A stretch of DNA of 64,000 nt from Embleya sp049739465 (GTDB taxonomy: Bacteria; Actinomycetota; Actinomycetes; Streptomycetales; Streptomycetaceae): positions 251,674 through 315,673 of the forward strand of contig NZ_JBMHHY010000011.1 in the NCBI RefSeq assembly GCF_049739465.1, read 5' to 3'. Positions 43,712 through 52,039 of the stretch are shown here, one piece after another. The notes beneath the pieces were generated by a model that had not been told where the DNA came from, ran no database searches, and saw only the letters and a list, made by a program, of their open reading frames with translations. Numbering within the stretch: position 1 is the stretch's first letter; each line of letters opens with the position of its first letter. The position numbers were made by a program, and so were the translations under genes.

Positions 43712-44416
43712 GTGTCGACACAGGACACCGATGCCGCACCCCGCTTGGCGGGAGTGGTTCGGCAGTACGCACAAGCCATCGCCTCCGCCCTCGACGGCGG
43801 AGGCGATGGCTTCGAGCTGTCCGGCGCCGCGCTGGTCGACCCCGAGGATCCGATGGCCGCCGCGGCCGTACGGGTGCTGGGAGCCGACGTGCTGGCCCCG
43901 TGCCTGTTGGCCGGCAAGCCGCCCGCCTCCACCGACCTCACGCTGGTCGAACGCGCCGTGCGCGGATTCCCGCCCGGCCCCACGTCCCCGGCGGTGAGCG
44001 TGTGGAGCCACTGGGGCCTGCACCGGGCACTGGAACGTGTCGTCGACGGCGCGGGCGCCGCGGCACTCGCCGAGGAGCCCGACGCCCACTGGGTATCGGT
44101 ACTCCCATGGCAGGCGTTCGCCCACCGCAGCGGCCAACTCGCGGCCCTGGCCGATCCCTTGGCGCCGTCCGCGCTGTCCGCGGCGATCGCCGCACGGCCC
44201 GTCGACCTGGCCCGGGGATTCGTCCGCGCGGTCCGCCGGCAGGACTGGCAGCAGGCGGCCGGCGTCGCCCGGTGGCTGGCCCTCGCTCCCGACGTCCCCG
44301 AATCCCTGGGGCTCGACGCCGGATCGACCTGGATCGAGCACGCGGCCGGGAAGGACGCGCGCGTCGCGCTGCAACTGAGCGCCGCCCGGGCGACGAGCCG
44401 GACCGGCCGGGCATGA
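43712..44416 (+). CDS. Unknown helical protein in the peptide operon
   Basis: The 234-residue protein (GTG start) is Ala/Leu-rich and helical. No family is recognised. Notable segments are VSVWSHWGLHRALERVVDGA and HWVSVLPWQAFAHRSGQLAA, with clustered Trp and His. It starts 9 bp after the peptide gene and ends in a 4-bp overlap with the next gene. A perfect hairpin lies within codons 21-34. Confidence 0.75.
   Translation: MSTQDTDAAPRLAGVVRQYAQAIASALDGGGDGFELSGAALVDPEDPMAAAAVRVLGADVLAPCLLAGKPPASTDLTLVERAVRGFPPGPTSPAVSVWSHWGLHRALERVVDGAGAAALAEEPDAHWVSVLPWQAFAHRSGQLAALADPLAPSALSAAIAARPVDLARGFVRAVRRQDWQQAAGVARWLALAPDVPESLGLDAGSTWIEHAAGKDARVALQLSAARATSRTGRA
43773..43812. repeat. Perfect 17-bp inverted repeat inside the second gene of the peptide operon
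   Basis: Arms at 43773-43789 and 43796-43812 are exact reverse complements around a six-base loop, encoding QAIASALDGGGDGFE. As mRNA it would be a very stable hairpin about 60 bases after the start codon. Confidence 0.9.
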
Positions 44417-45342
44417 GCAGCCATCCCGACCTGCTCCGCCGGGTGGCCCTGCGCTCGCTCACCTGGCTGGACGAGCATCGCGACGGATTTCGACTCCCCG
44501 ACGACGTGATCGACGCCGGCAACCACAACACGACGCTCAAACCGGTGGGCGAACTCGCCCGACTCGGCGTCTCGATCCGGCGCGCCAACCGGCCCGGGAG
44601 CCGGGCCTACGACCTCGCGGACGGCCTCCTGGACTTCGCCTGGCGACAGACCCGAGCCGGAGACGTGCTGTTCACCCTCTCGCGCGCACAGCCGCAGGCC
44701 ACCTACCCCCTGGAGATCTACGCCTCGTTCGCCGCCGCCGGGCTGCGCCACCCGGAGTTCGAGGACCTGACCCGCTTCCTGTCCGCCACCCGCGCCTGGC
44801 AGGCCCTCGAACTGGAGCCCACCCGGGAACTGGCGGTGCTCGGCGCGCAACGCCTGCTCGGCCTCGCGCCGCGCCCGAACGACGTCGAGCGCACGATGCG
44901 CCGCACCTGGCTGGGGACTCGACCCGAACCGTGGATGTTCGAGGTTCGCTCCGGCTACGCGCTGACCCACTACGTCTTCCACGTCACCGACTGGGGCGAG
45001 GTCCCCGAGCGGCTGCCGGACGACATTCGCGCCTATCTCGACCTCTGGTTGCCCGCCTGGCTGGACTGCTGCCTGGACGAGGAACAGTGGGATCTCTCCG
45101 GCGAGTTGCTCGCCGTCGCGGCAAGTCTGCCCGAGCCTGCGTCCCTCCCGGACGCCTGGCAGCGGTTGGCTCCGGCTCAGGAGCCCTCGGGCGCCCTCCC
45201 CGAGGTCGGGCATCCGCCCGGCACCGACCAGGACCCCTTCCTGTACCGCTACCACTCGACCCTGGTCCTGGCCTTCGCGGCATCCCTGGCCGCGGCCCGG
45301 CTCGGCACCGAGGACGCGGCCGAGAGCGAGGACATCGCATGA
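44413..45342 (+). CDS. Toroid-like protein of unknown function, paralog 1
   Basis: The 309-residue protein shares much of its length with the next gene product. Common elements are a start of LxxVALRSLTWLDEHRDGF type, PVGELARLG, the motif HYVFHVTDWGEVPERLPDDI, LDLWLPAWLD, WDLSGELLAVAASLPEP and an ending YRYHSTLVLAFAA. The regular helix spacing and the H-x-T-D-W-G motif suggest an alpha/alpha toroid like terpene cyclases or LanC-type proteins. That is inference, since I cannot place it in a characterised family. It resembles proteins annotated as domains of unknown function in actinomycetes. ATGA overlaps couple it to both neighbours. Confidence 0.78.
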   Translation: MSSHPDLLRRVALRSLTWLDEHRDGFRLPDDVIDAGNHNTTLKPVGELARLGVSIRRANRPGSRAYDLADGLLDFAWRQTRAGDVLFTLSRAQPQATYPLEIYASFAAAGLRHPEFEDLTRFLSATRAWQALELEPTRELAVLGAQRLLGLAPRPNDVERTMRRTWLGTRPEPWMFEVRSGYALTHYVFHVTDWGEVPERLPDDIRAYLDLWLPAWLDCCLDEEQWDLSGELLAVAASLPEPASLPDAWQRLAPAQEPSGALPEVGHPPGTDQDPFLYRYHSTLVLAFAASLAAARLGTEDAAESEDIA

Positions 45343-46259
45343 CCGACACCCGACTCATGCACGAGGTCGGCGTCAAGGCCCTCGACTGGCTGTACACCCA
45401 TCGCGAGGGATTTCGCACCCGCCGGGGACCGGAGACCACCGACCGCGAGGCGAAGGAGCGACTCAAGCCGATCGGCGAACTCGCGATGATCGGCAAGGTC
45501 CTCTTCCGCGAGGGTGTGGCGGGCTCCCAACAGGCGGAACACACCCGCCGGCTCCTGGACTTCGCGTGGCAGGACCTGCTCGACGGCGGACAGGCGTTGG
45601 TCCGGATGCAACGGCAGGAACCGCTCTCCCCGATCCCGCTGGAGATGTACGCGCCGTTCAAGGAACTCGGCTACCGCTGCCCGCCCCTGGAAAGTGCCCT
45701 CACCTACACCACACGGCTGCGCAGCTGGCCGCCCGACGCGCACATCGTGCGCCGCCTGGGCATCGCCCGGCTCCAGGACCGGGTCGGCCTGGGACCCGGC
45801 GGCGACTTCGACCGGATCCTGCGCGAGACCTGGCTGGGCCGGACCCCCGAACCCTGGTCGGTGGAATCGAACATCGGCTACGACATCACGCACACCGTCT
45901 ACCACGTCACCGACTGGGGCGAGAATCCGGACAACCTGCCGCCCGACATCGCCGACTACCTGATGTTGTGGTTGCCCGCCTGGATGGACAACTGGGCCGA
46001 GATCGGCAACTGGGACCTGCTGGGCGAACTCCTCGTCGTGGACGCGTGCCTGCCCACCCCGGCCCTGGACGAGGACGTGTGGCGGCGCTTCGCCCAGGCG
46101 CAGCGCCCGGACGGACTGGTGCCCGCCCGGGCCGGCGCCGATCTCGGCGAGGACCACTGGGAGACCTTCGATCTGCACTACCACCCCACCCTGGTCGCCG
46201 CGTTCGCCGCCGTCCTGTCCACCTCCCGGGCCATGGCCGGCCTCACCTCCGCGTCGTGA
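45339..46259 (+). CDS. Toroid-like protein of unknown function, paralog 2
   Basis: The 306-residue protein is a paralog of the preceding gene. Shared motifs include KPIGELAMIG, THTVYHVTDWGENPDNLPPD, LMLWLPAWMDN, NWDLLGELLVVDACLPTP and YHPTLVAAFAA. Near the C-terminus AQAQRPDGLVPA resembles the Q-x-x-DG pattern of toroid repeats. Overlaps of four bases at both ends show strict coupling. The two paralogs differ enough to suggest a heterodimer or sequential roles rather than a recent duplication. Confidence 0.78.
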   Translation: MTDTRLMHEVGVKALDWLYTHREGFRTRRGPETTDREAKERLKPIGELAMIGKVLFREGVAGSQQAEHTRRLLDFAWQDLLDGGQALVRMQRQEPLSPIPLEMYAPFKELGYRCPPLESALTYTTRLRSWPPDAHIVRRLGIARLQDRVGLGPGGDFDRILRETWLGRTPEPWSVESNIGYDITHTVYHVTDWGENPDNLPPDIADYLMLWLPAWMDNWAEIGNWDLLGELLVVDACLPTPALDEDVWRRFAQAQRPDGLVPARAGADLGEDHWETFDLHYHPTLVAAFAAVLSTSRAMAGLTSAS

Positions 46260-47299
46260 CCCGGACACCCGGACCCGACGACCCGGCGCTGCGCGGCCGG
46301 TTGTGCGCCGCGGTCGAGGCGGTCGACGCACCGGACGTGCTGTTCGCGTACTCGCGGGACGGCGTGCGTACCGTGTGCTCGGGCGGCACCGGGCCGGCGT
46401 CCGACACGTCGCGGAGCGACCTGCAGTACCAGGCGGGTTCGGTGTCCAAGACCTTCACCGGACTGCTCCTGGCCGCCCTCGTCGAGCACCGGCACGTGCG
46501 CTACCACGATCGGGTGAGCGAGCTGCTGGGACTGCCCCCGACGCCGAGCGCGGGCAATCGGGACCGGATCACCCTGCTGCACCTGATCACGCACACCGCC
46601 GGACTGCCCAGGCTGCCCCACGACCTCTACCGCCGGGCCGCGCCCCGCTGGAACAGCAACCCCTACGCCCGCTACGACCGACACCGACTCGTGGCCGCGT
46701 TCGCCCGCAGCCGGCCCAGCCCCGAGCCCGGCCGGCGCTGGCACTACTCGAACCTCGGCGTCGCGCTCCTCGCCCCCGTGCTGGAGCAGGCCACCGGTAG
46801 TCCCTACGTCGAGCTGCTCGACCGGTACGTCACCACCCCGCTCGGCCTCGCCCGGACCGGCCTCGGGCCCGATCCGAGCCTGCCCCAGGCCATCGGACAC
46901 CGCCGCAACGGTGCTCCGCTGCCCGCCTGGGACTGTGGCGGTTGGGTCGCGGCGGGCGGCATCCAGTCCACCCTCGACGACCTGCTCACCTACCTCGAAG
47001 CACACGTGCGGCCCGCGGACACGCCGCCCGTGGCCAGGGCCCTGCGCGCGGTGCAGACACCGCTGCTCGCGCGCGGGCGTCGACCCGACCAGGAGCACAC
47101 CCTCACCTGGTTTCGGCATCCGACGCCGGACGGGCCCGTACTCTTCCACTCCGGCGCCACGGCCGGACAACACATGTTCCTCGGCTGTCGACCCACCACC
47201 GGGACCGCCGTGGTCGCGATCGCGACCTGCCGGCACCACCTGCGTTCCGCGCTGATCCCCACCGCGTACGAACTGCTCACCACGAGCGGCGAGGAGTGA
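46256..47299 (+). CDS. Serine hydrolase, beta-lactamase/DD-peptidase fold
   Basis: The 347-residue protein has the class C/DD-peptidase motifs: nucleophile SVSK in YQAGSVSKTFTGLLLAAL, YSN in WHYSNLGVALLAPV, and the third motif as HSGATAGQ. HLITHTAGLPRLP is also typical. No signal peptide is visible, so it appears cytoplasmic, unlike wall enzymes. It could act as a peptidase, esterase or cyclase on the product of this operon. The GTG start overlaps the previous stop by four bases. It is the last gene before a 14-bp terminator. Confidence 0.9.
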   Translation: MTRTPGPDDPALRGRLCAAVEAVDAPDVLFAYSRDGVRTVCSGGTGPASDTSRSDLQYQAGSVSKTFTGLLLAALVEHRHVRYHDRVSELLGLPPTPSAGNRDRITLLHLITHTAGLPRLPHDLYRRAAPRWNSNPYARYDRHRLVAAFARSRPSPEPGRRWHYSNLGVALLAPVLEQATGSPYVELLDRYVTTPLGLARTGLGPDPSLPQAIGHRRNGAPLPAWDCGGWVAAGGIQSTLDDLLTYLEAHVRPADTPPVARALRAVQTPLLARGRRPDQEHTLTWFRHPTPDGPVLFHSGATAGQHMFLGCRPTTGTAVVAIATCRHHLRSALIPTAYELLTTSGEE

Positions 47300-47361
47300 C
47301 CCACACCGCGCAGCCGGTGGCCGCCGGCGAGTCCCGAGGGCGGGCCCGCGCGGGTCGGATG

Positions 47362-47403
47362 CCCGGGGTCGCCCCGCCGCCGTGCCGGTGGGGCGACCCC
47401 GGG
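47362..47403. terminator. Strong bidirectional terminator closing the peptide operon
   Basis: A perfect 14-base stem (47362-47375 with 47390-47403) and a 14-base loop lie between convergent genes. Confidence 0.85.
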
Positions 47404-47405
47404 TG

Positions 47406-47690
47406 TCAGTCGTGCAGGCCTCGGCTGCCGCCGGTGCGGACCAGGGTCAGGACCGCCTCGTGGAGGGTGGGCAGGCCTGCGGTGGGGATGTCGGTGGGAC
47501 TGCCGGTGAGGACGTACCACTCGTCCGCGTCGGTGTATTGGATCCGTACGTCGGCGCGGCCGTCGGGGCGGGGTGAGGTCTCGACGGTCAGGTCGCCGGT
47601 GATCACGCCGACCTCGTCGGTCATCACCCCGCCGGGGCCCGCGGTCGCGTGGCCGACGAGGGGTTGGTCGTGGTCGGCTACGCCGGACAT
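47406..47690 (-). CDS. Small hypothetical protein
   Basis: The 94-residue frame contains VRIQYTDADEWYVLTGSPTD, then LHEAVLTLVRTG. Similar small proteins are common in Streptomyces, but I know no function. The ATG at 47690 lies within the end of the HNH nuclease gene (13-bp overlap), and codon use looks real. Later starts are possible. Confidence 0.6.
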   Translation of the reverse strand: MSGVADHDQPLVGHATAGPGGVMTDEVGVITGDLTVETSPRPDGRADVRIQYTDADEWYVLTGSPTDIPTAGLPTLHEAVLTLVRTGGSRGLHD

Positions 47691-48355
47691 GTGTCCAGCA
47701 TCTGCCCCAGCCTGGTCTTCTCGGCCTCGGTGATGTTGAGGCCGTAGACGGACTTCACGTGGGTCCAGGCGCGTGCGTAGGTGCAGTGGTAGGAGCGGCT
47801 CGGCGGGCTCCACTGGTCCGGGCTCTGGTCGCCCTTGCTGCGGTTGCTCGCCGCGGAGACGGCGACGAGTTGTGGGTTCTTGAGGTCGTTGGCGAACGCC
47901 TTGCGGCGCGGGGTGTCCCACGTGTCGGCGCCCGAACGCCAGGCGTTGGCGAGCGGGACCATGTGGTCGATGTCCAGCCTGCCGGACTCGGTGAACACCA
48001 GGCCGTCGTACGGGCTGGTCCAAGTGCCGGACACCGCACGGCAGTCCGCGTCCTGGACGACGTCGGTGCCGTCGCGCTGGAGGACGACCTCGCGGGTGTC
48101 GCAGGTCCCGTACTGGAGGGCCCAGTGCGGGAACTTGGCGCGGCTGTAGCCGGCCATGGAGTGCGGCGCCTCGACGGTGAGGGCGGCGAGTTCGCCGCGC
48201 ACCCGGCCGACCGGCGGCGGCTCCGGGAGAGCCGATGGGCGTACCGAGGCGGGGCTCGTCGAGGCGGGTGCGGAGGCGACGGCGGTCGGGGCGGCGGCGA
48301 GGCACGCCACGACGGCGGGGACGGCGGCACGCCGCCAGACACGAGAGATGTTCAT
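47678..48355 (-). CDS. Secreted HNH-type nuclease (DUF1524-like)
   Basis: The 225-residue protein has a signal peptide (cleavage near VASA) and an HNH nuclease core. DIDHMVPLANAWRSGADTWD carries the metal-binding DH, followed by NDLKNPQLVAVSAASNRSKG with the catalytic Asn, and QWSPPSRSYHCTYARAW supplies the final His. Paired cysteines suggest an oxidised, extracellular fold. It probably degrades environmental DNA. Confidence 0.9.
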   Translation of the reverse strand: MNISRVWRRAAVPAVVACLAAAPTAVASAPASTSPASVRPSALPEPPPVGRVRGELAALTVEAPHSMAGYSRAKFPHWALQYGTCDTREVVLQRDGTDVVQDADCRAVSGTWTSPYDGLVFTESGRLDIDHMVPLANAWRSGADTWDTPRRKAFANDLKNPQLVAVSAASNRSKGDQSPDQWSPPSRSYHCTYARAWTHVKSVYGLNITEAEKTRLGQMLDTCPA

Positions 48356-48396
48356 GTCCGCAGCCGTACCCCAACTCCGGTGTAGCCAACGAAAGT

Positions 48397-49212
48397 TCAC
48401 TCGTGCGAGTGGGTTCCGAGCCGGACGCTCGCGAGCGGACCGACGACGCCTCTGCTCGCGGCGCAGGCGTCGTGGAAACGTTCCAGGATGAGCTCGACCA
48501 GTTCGGGCGCGTCGCCCAACGGCTGGGCGACGCCGACCACGCCGGCCACGGACGAGGTCTGGGCCGTTCGGCGAAAGAGCAGCCCGGCGGCGAAGCAATA
48601 GGACGCGACCGCGATGCGGCGCGCTCCCGCGTCGCGCAGTTGCTCGATCGCCTCCTCCGGCGTCGGCGACGTGCACGACGTGAAACCGGCCCGGCACGGC
48701 AGACCGAGGCTCGCGCCCAACGCGGACGCCATGGCGGTCACCGACGCACACGCGGCGACATCGCTGCTGCCGGCCGCCGCCAACACCACCGCGTCGAACT
48801 CGACATCCAGCGCGGCGAGGCGGCGCCGGAGCGCCGCGAGCAGCCGCTTGTCGGGCGCGTCCGGGGATCCGCCCAACACCGGCGTCACGACCGGTGCCAG
48901 GGCCGGGGGATCGGTGAGCGCCTCGGGCAGGTCGACTCGGGCGTGGTAGCCGGACGTCAGCAACAACGGCGCCACGACCACCCGCTGGTGTCCGGACTCG
49001 GCGAGGGTGGACAGGGCTTGGCGCGCCGTAGGGTCGGCGTGCCGGAGAAACGCCACCTCGACCGGGAAGGTCTGGGCCAGTCCGACCGCGCGGGCGATCG
49101 CGCGAATGGACTCCTGTCCCCGGGGTTCGAGGCTGCCGTGCGCCACCAGGAGCAGTGCGCTCGGGATGGACTGGAGGGCCCGTTGGTCGGGCGGCTCGAT
49201 TACGTTGGTCAC
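48397..49212 (-). CDS. Sirohydrochlorin chelatase-like protein (CbiX family)
   Basis: The 271-residue protein is a two-domain CbiX-type chelatase. The first domain has LLLVAHGSLEPRGQESIRAI with the active-site His, then VEVAFLRHADPTARQAL and VVVAPLLLTSGYHARVDLPE. The second half repeats the fold (FDAVVLAAAGSSD). It should insert iron or cobalt into sirohydrochlorin for siroheme or cobalamin. No sulfite or nitrite reductase gene is nearby. It is distinct from the His-tailed homolog in the urease operon and lacks its tail. Confidence 0.88.
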   Translation of the reverse strand: MTNVIEPPDQRALQSIPSALLLVAHGSLEPRGQESIRAIARAVGLAQTFPVEVAFLRHADPTARQALSTLAESGHQRVVVAPLLLTSGYHARVDLPEALTDPPALAPVVTPVLGGSPDAPDKRLLAALRRRLAALDVEFDAVVLAAAGSSDVAACASVTAMASALGASLGLPCRAGFTSCTSPTPEEAIEQLRDAGARRIAVASYCFAAGLLFRRTAQTSSVAGVVGVAQPLGDAPELVELILERFHDACAASRGVVGPLASVRLGTHSHE

Positions 49213-49342
49213 TGTCGTACCACCCTCGGGTTACGGTGCGGGTGAAGTGGAGCGACGTCGACATTACCGTCGGTGACCGATTTATTCGGTGAGGCCGGCC
49301 GCCGGTCGACTCCGGGGCGGTCGGTGTCGCGGACCATGCGTG

Positions 49343-49996
49343 CTACCGGGTCGCGTCGGTCCCGTTGTCGGTGGGGTCGGGGCTGCACAGCCAGCCGTTG
49401 ACGGCGAAGCGGCTGTCCGCATGTCGCCTGCTCGGGCAGCCGACCGGGCGTACCTCGTGCCACGCGGTGGGCAGGAAGAAGACGATGCTGTCGTGCTCGG
49501 GCTCCCAGTCCCGCCAGGAGCGTTCCTGCCACTTTCCGGTGGTGTCGGTGTGCAGTGGCAAGACGGCGTCGAACACCCGCAACTCGCCGCCGTCGAAGGG
49601 TCGGGGGGTGCGATGCAGGTAGTACACGAACGTGAGCAGGCGGCGGGGCGCGAACTCGGTGTCGGTGTCCTGGTGCGGCCGGTAGAAGTCGCCGTCGTTG
49701 TGCACGTTGAGACTGAAGTCGGGTCGGGTGTGCCGGCAGGAGACGCCCAGGGTGTGCTCGACCGCCGCCAATACCTCATCGATGGCGGACAACAACTCGG
49801 GTGCGGCGAAGGACTGGGTCGAGTGGGACCGGCGAATCTCGGGGACCACCTCCCGGTCGCCGATCATGGACGGTTGCAAGGTGTCGCCGGTGGCGGCGAT
49901 GGCGCGCTCCAGTAGGGCGTCGGCCGTCCGCTCGCCCAGGAACCGGCTGATGCGGCAGACCGTCACCGGAAGCCGCCAGATCGCGTCCGTGGACAC
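49343..49996 (-). CDS. 2OG-Fe(II) oxygenase, prolyl-4-hydroxylase fold
   Basis: The 217-residue protein has the facial triad: HQD in FYRPHQDTDTEFAPRRLLTF and a C-terminal His in LPTAWHEVRPVGCPS. A following Arg in HADSRFAVNGW would bind 2-oxoglutarate. YYLHRTPRPFDGGELRVFD is typical of prolyl-4-hydroxylase-type domains. The start is uncertain. GTG at 49996 fits the domain, and a TTG at 50059 or a longer frame is possible. It probably hydroxylates a protein or free amino acid side chain. Confidence 0.88.
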   Translation of the reverse strand: MSTDAIWRLPVTVCRISRFLGERTADALLERAIAATGDTLQPSMIGDREVVPEIRRSHSTQSFAAPELLSAIDEVLAAVEHTLGVSCRHTRPDFSLNVHNDGDFYRPHQDTDTEFAPRRLLTFVYYLHRTPRPFDGGELRVFDAVLPLHTDTTGKWQERSWRDWEPEHDSIVFFLPTAWHEVRPVGCPSRRHADSRFAVNGWLCSPDPTDNGTDATR

Positions 49997-50490
49997 GGGC
50001 GATCGCCGATCCGTCGTTTCGGATTCGGGTGCCGCCGTCACGGTGTCGTGTGGTGTCAAGGTGTTCTGCCCTGTCCTGGTGTCCTGCGCATCGAGGGAGC
50101 CGAGCCGCCCACGCCGGGTCCGATCGGCGCAGAGCACGACGTACGGTGCGCGGCGACTGGGACGAGCGGGACGGATGGGCAACAGGCGACGAACGCCGCC
50201 CAGTTGCCCATGGAGTGACACGAAAGAGCGTATGGCCACCCATCCGGCCCAACGGGCCACGGGCCACGAGTTCCCCCGATGTGATGAACCGTCGGCCGGT
50301 TGGCGGGTGTTCGGGTTTCGGTCGGCGGTCTTGACCGGCTTTCCAGGCCCGGACTAGCTTGTTTGGAGTCAAACAAGATGGGGGTCGGGTGCGCTCCAGT
50401 GGGGACGGCGACACCGGCGACTCCTGCTGTGGTCGTGCCCGTACATCTCTGCAGCGGCAGCCCTCGGGCACGCCACAGAAGGGGAAGATC
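49997..50490. other. Divergent region between 2OG oxygenase and decarboxylase genes
   Basis: The 494-bp gap may include some 5' coding sequence of the oxygenase. It contains the perfect palindrome at 50358-50377, and I see no other supported gene in it. Confidence 0.5.
50358..50377. promoter_or_regulatory. Perfect palindrome CTTGTTTG-gagt-CAAACAAG
   Basis: An eight-base inverted repeat with a four-base centre lies about 115 bp before the decarboxylase ATG in an otherwise GC-rich stretch. This is the size and symmetry of a TetR- or MarR-type operator. The regulator is not identified. Confidence 0.55.
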
Positions 50491-51855
50491 ATGGATCTGC
50501 GCCACTGGCTCGAAGCGGCCGTGACCTCGAACGAGCAATGGTCCGACGGTTTCGGCGCCTACCAGGGCCATCCGGCGTCGGCGGTCGACGACGCGCGGTT
50601 CGCCGCGGTCTTCGAGACGTTCACCGAGCGGCTGAAGGACAACTACCCCTTCTTCCATCCGCGTTACGCCGGACAGATGCTCAAGCCGCCGCATCCGGCG
50701 GCGGTCGTGGGCTACCTGACCGCGATGTTGATCAACCCCAACAACCACGCCCTGGACGGGGGACCGGCCACCGCCGAGATGGAACGTGAGGTCGTCGGGC
50801 AACTCGCCGCCATGTTCGGCTACGACACCCACCTCGGGCACCTCACCACCAGCGGGACCATCGCCAACCTCGAAGCCCTGTTCGTGGCACGCGAACTGCA
50901 CCCCGGCAAGGGCGTCGCGTACAGCACCGAAGCCCACTACACCCATGGGCGCATGTGCGGCGTGCTCGGCGTCGAAGGACACCCCGTCCCGGTCGACGAC
51001 CGGGGCCGGATGGACCTCGACGCGCTCGACCAACTCCTGAGCACGGGTCGGGTCGGCACGGTCGTGCTCACCGCCGGCACCACGGCGCTCGGCGCCGTCG
51101 AACCCATCCACGAGGCACTGGCGTTGCGCGAGCGCCACGGCGTACGGATCCACGTCGACGCCGCCTACGGCGGATTCTTCACCCTGCTGGCGGGGACGGA
51201 CGGACCCGAAGGGCTGCCGGCGGCGCCGTGGCGGGCCATCGCCCGATGCGACTCGATCGTGGTCGACCCGCACAAGCACGGTCTCCAGCCCTATGGGTGC
51301 GGCGCAGTGCTGTTCCGCGACCCCTCGGTCGGCCGTTTCTACCTGCACGACTCGCCCTACACCTACTTCACCTCCGAGGAACTGCACCTCGGCGAGATCA
51401 GTCTGGAATGCTCGCGCGCCGGCGCCGCCGCCGCTGCCCTGTGGCTCACCTTCCAACTGCTCCCGCCCACCCCCGAGGGGCTTGGACGGTCCCTGGCGGC
51501 CGGTCGACGCGCCGCACTGCGCTGGGCCGAACTGATCGAGGAGTCCGACCACTTGGAGCTCTACCAGCCGCCGGAACTGGACATCGTCGGCTACTTCCCG
51601 GTCACCTCGCCCAACTCCCTCGCGCACATCGACGCAGCCGCCGCCCGAATACTCCACGAGGGCATGAACGACACCGAGGACCCGGTCTTCCTGAGCACGC
51701 TCCGGATCGATGCCGGGCGGCTGACCGCCAGGCACCCCAAGATCACCGCCGACGCCGAAGGCGCCCGGATACTGCGCAGCGTGCTGATGAAGCCGGAAGC
51801 CGAGGGCTACGTGGACCGACTCCACCACCGGGTGACGCAACTCGCCCGGTCCTGA
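50491..51855 (+). CDS. PLP-dependent decarboxylase (group II)
   Basis: The 454-residue protein is a group II PLP-dependent decarboxylase. The cofactor lysine is Lys262 in VVDPHKHGLQPYGCGAVLF. HVDAAYGG (Asp223) binds the pyridine nitrogen, and LTTSGTIANLEALFVARE contacts the phosphate. It could decarboxylate an aromatic or acidic amino acid, but the substrate is not clear from sequence. The ATG at 50491 is preceded by AAGGGGAAG. A longer upstream frame lacks family features. Confidence 0.9.
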   Translation: MDLRHWLEAAVTSNEQWSDGFGAYQGHPASAVDDARFAAVFETFTERLKDNYPFFHPRYAGQMLKPPHPAAVVGYLTAMLINPNNHALDGGPATAEMEREVVGQLAAMFGYDTHLGHLTTSGTIANLEALFVARELHPGKGVAYSTEAHYTHGRMCGVLGVEGHPVPVDDRGRMDLDALDQLLSTGRVGTVVLTAGTTALGAVEPIHEALALRERHGVRIHVDAAYGGFFTLLAGTDGPEGLPAAPWRAIARCDSIVVDPHKHGLQPYGCGAVLFRDPSVGRFYLHDSPYTYFTSEELHLGEISLECSRAGAAAAALWLTFQLLPPTPEGLGRSLAAGRRAALRWAELIEESDHLELYQPPELDIVGYFPVTSPNSLAHIDAAAARILHEGMNDTEDPVFLSTLRIDAGRLTARHPKITADAEGARILRSVLMKPEAEGYVDRLHHRVTQLARS

Positions 51856-51943
51856 GGACTGTTGGCGGGTGGACGCCGGCCCGGACCCGGGCCCAGGCCC
51901 AGGCCCGGACTCGGTAGGCGTCGGGCCTGGGCCGAACGCGCAG

Positions 51944-52020
51944 CGGAACGTGCGCCGAATCCGCGTTGAAACCGCACTGAAACCGCGCTGAAACCGCATT
52001 GAACGTGTGTTGAATCCGCC
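51944..52020. promoter_or_regulatory. Seven 11-bp direct repeats (xTGAAxCCGCx) upstream of the exporter operon
   Basis: GAA recurs exactly every 11 bases at 51946, 51957, 51968, 51979, 51990, 52001 and 52012. The three central units read TTGAAACCGCA, CTGAAACCGCG and CTGAAACCGCA. The array ends 19 bp before the ABC ATPase ATG. An 11-bp period puts every unit on the same face of the helix, as in binding arrays of SARP, AfsR and PhoP regulators. The unit does not match a consensus I know exactly. A SARP-family gene lies just downstream at 53762-56950. Confidence 0.75.
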
Positions 52021-52039
52021 GCGTCGCAGGCTCTGCGGC

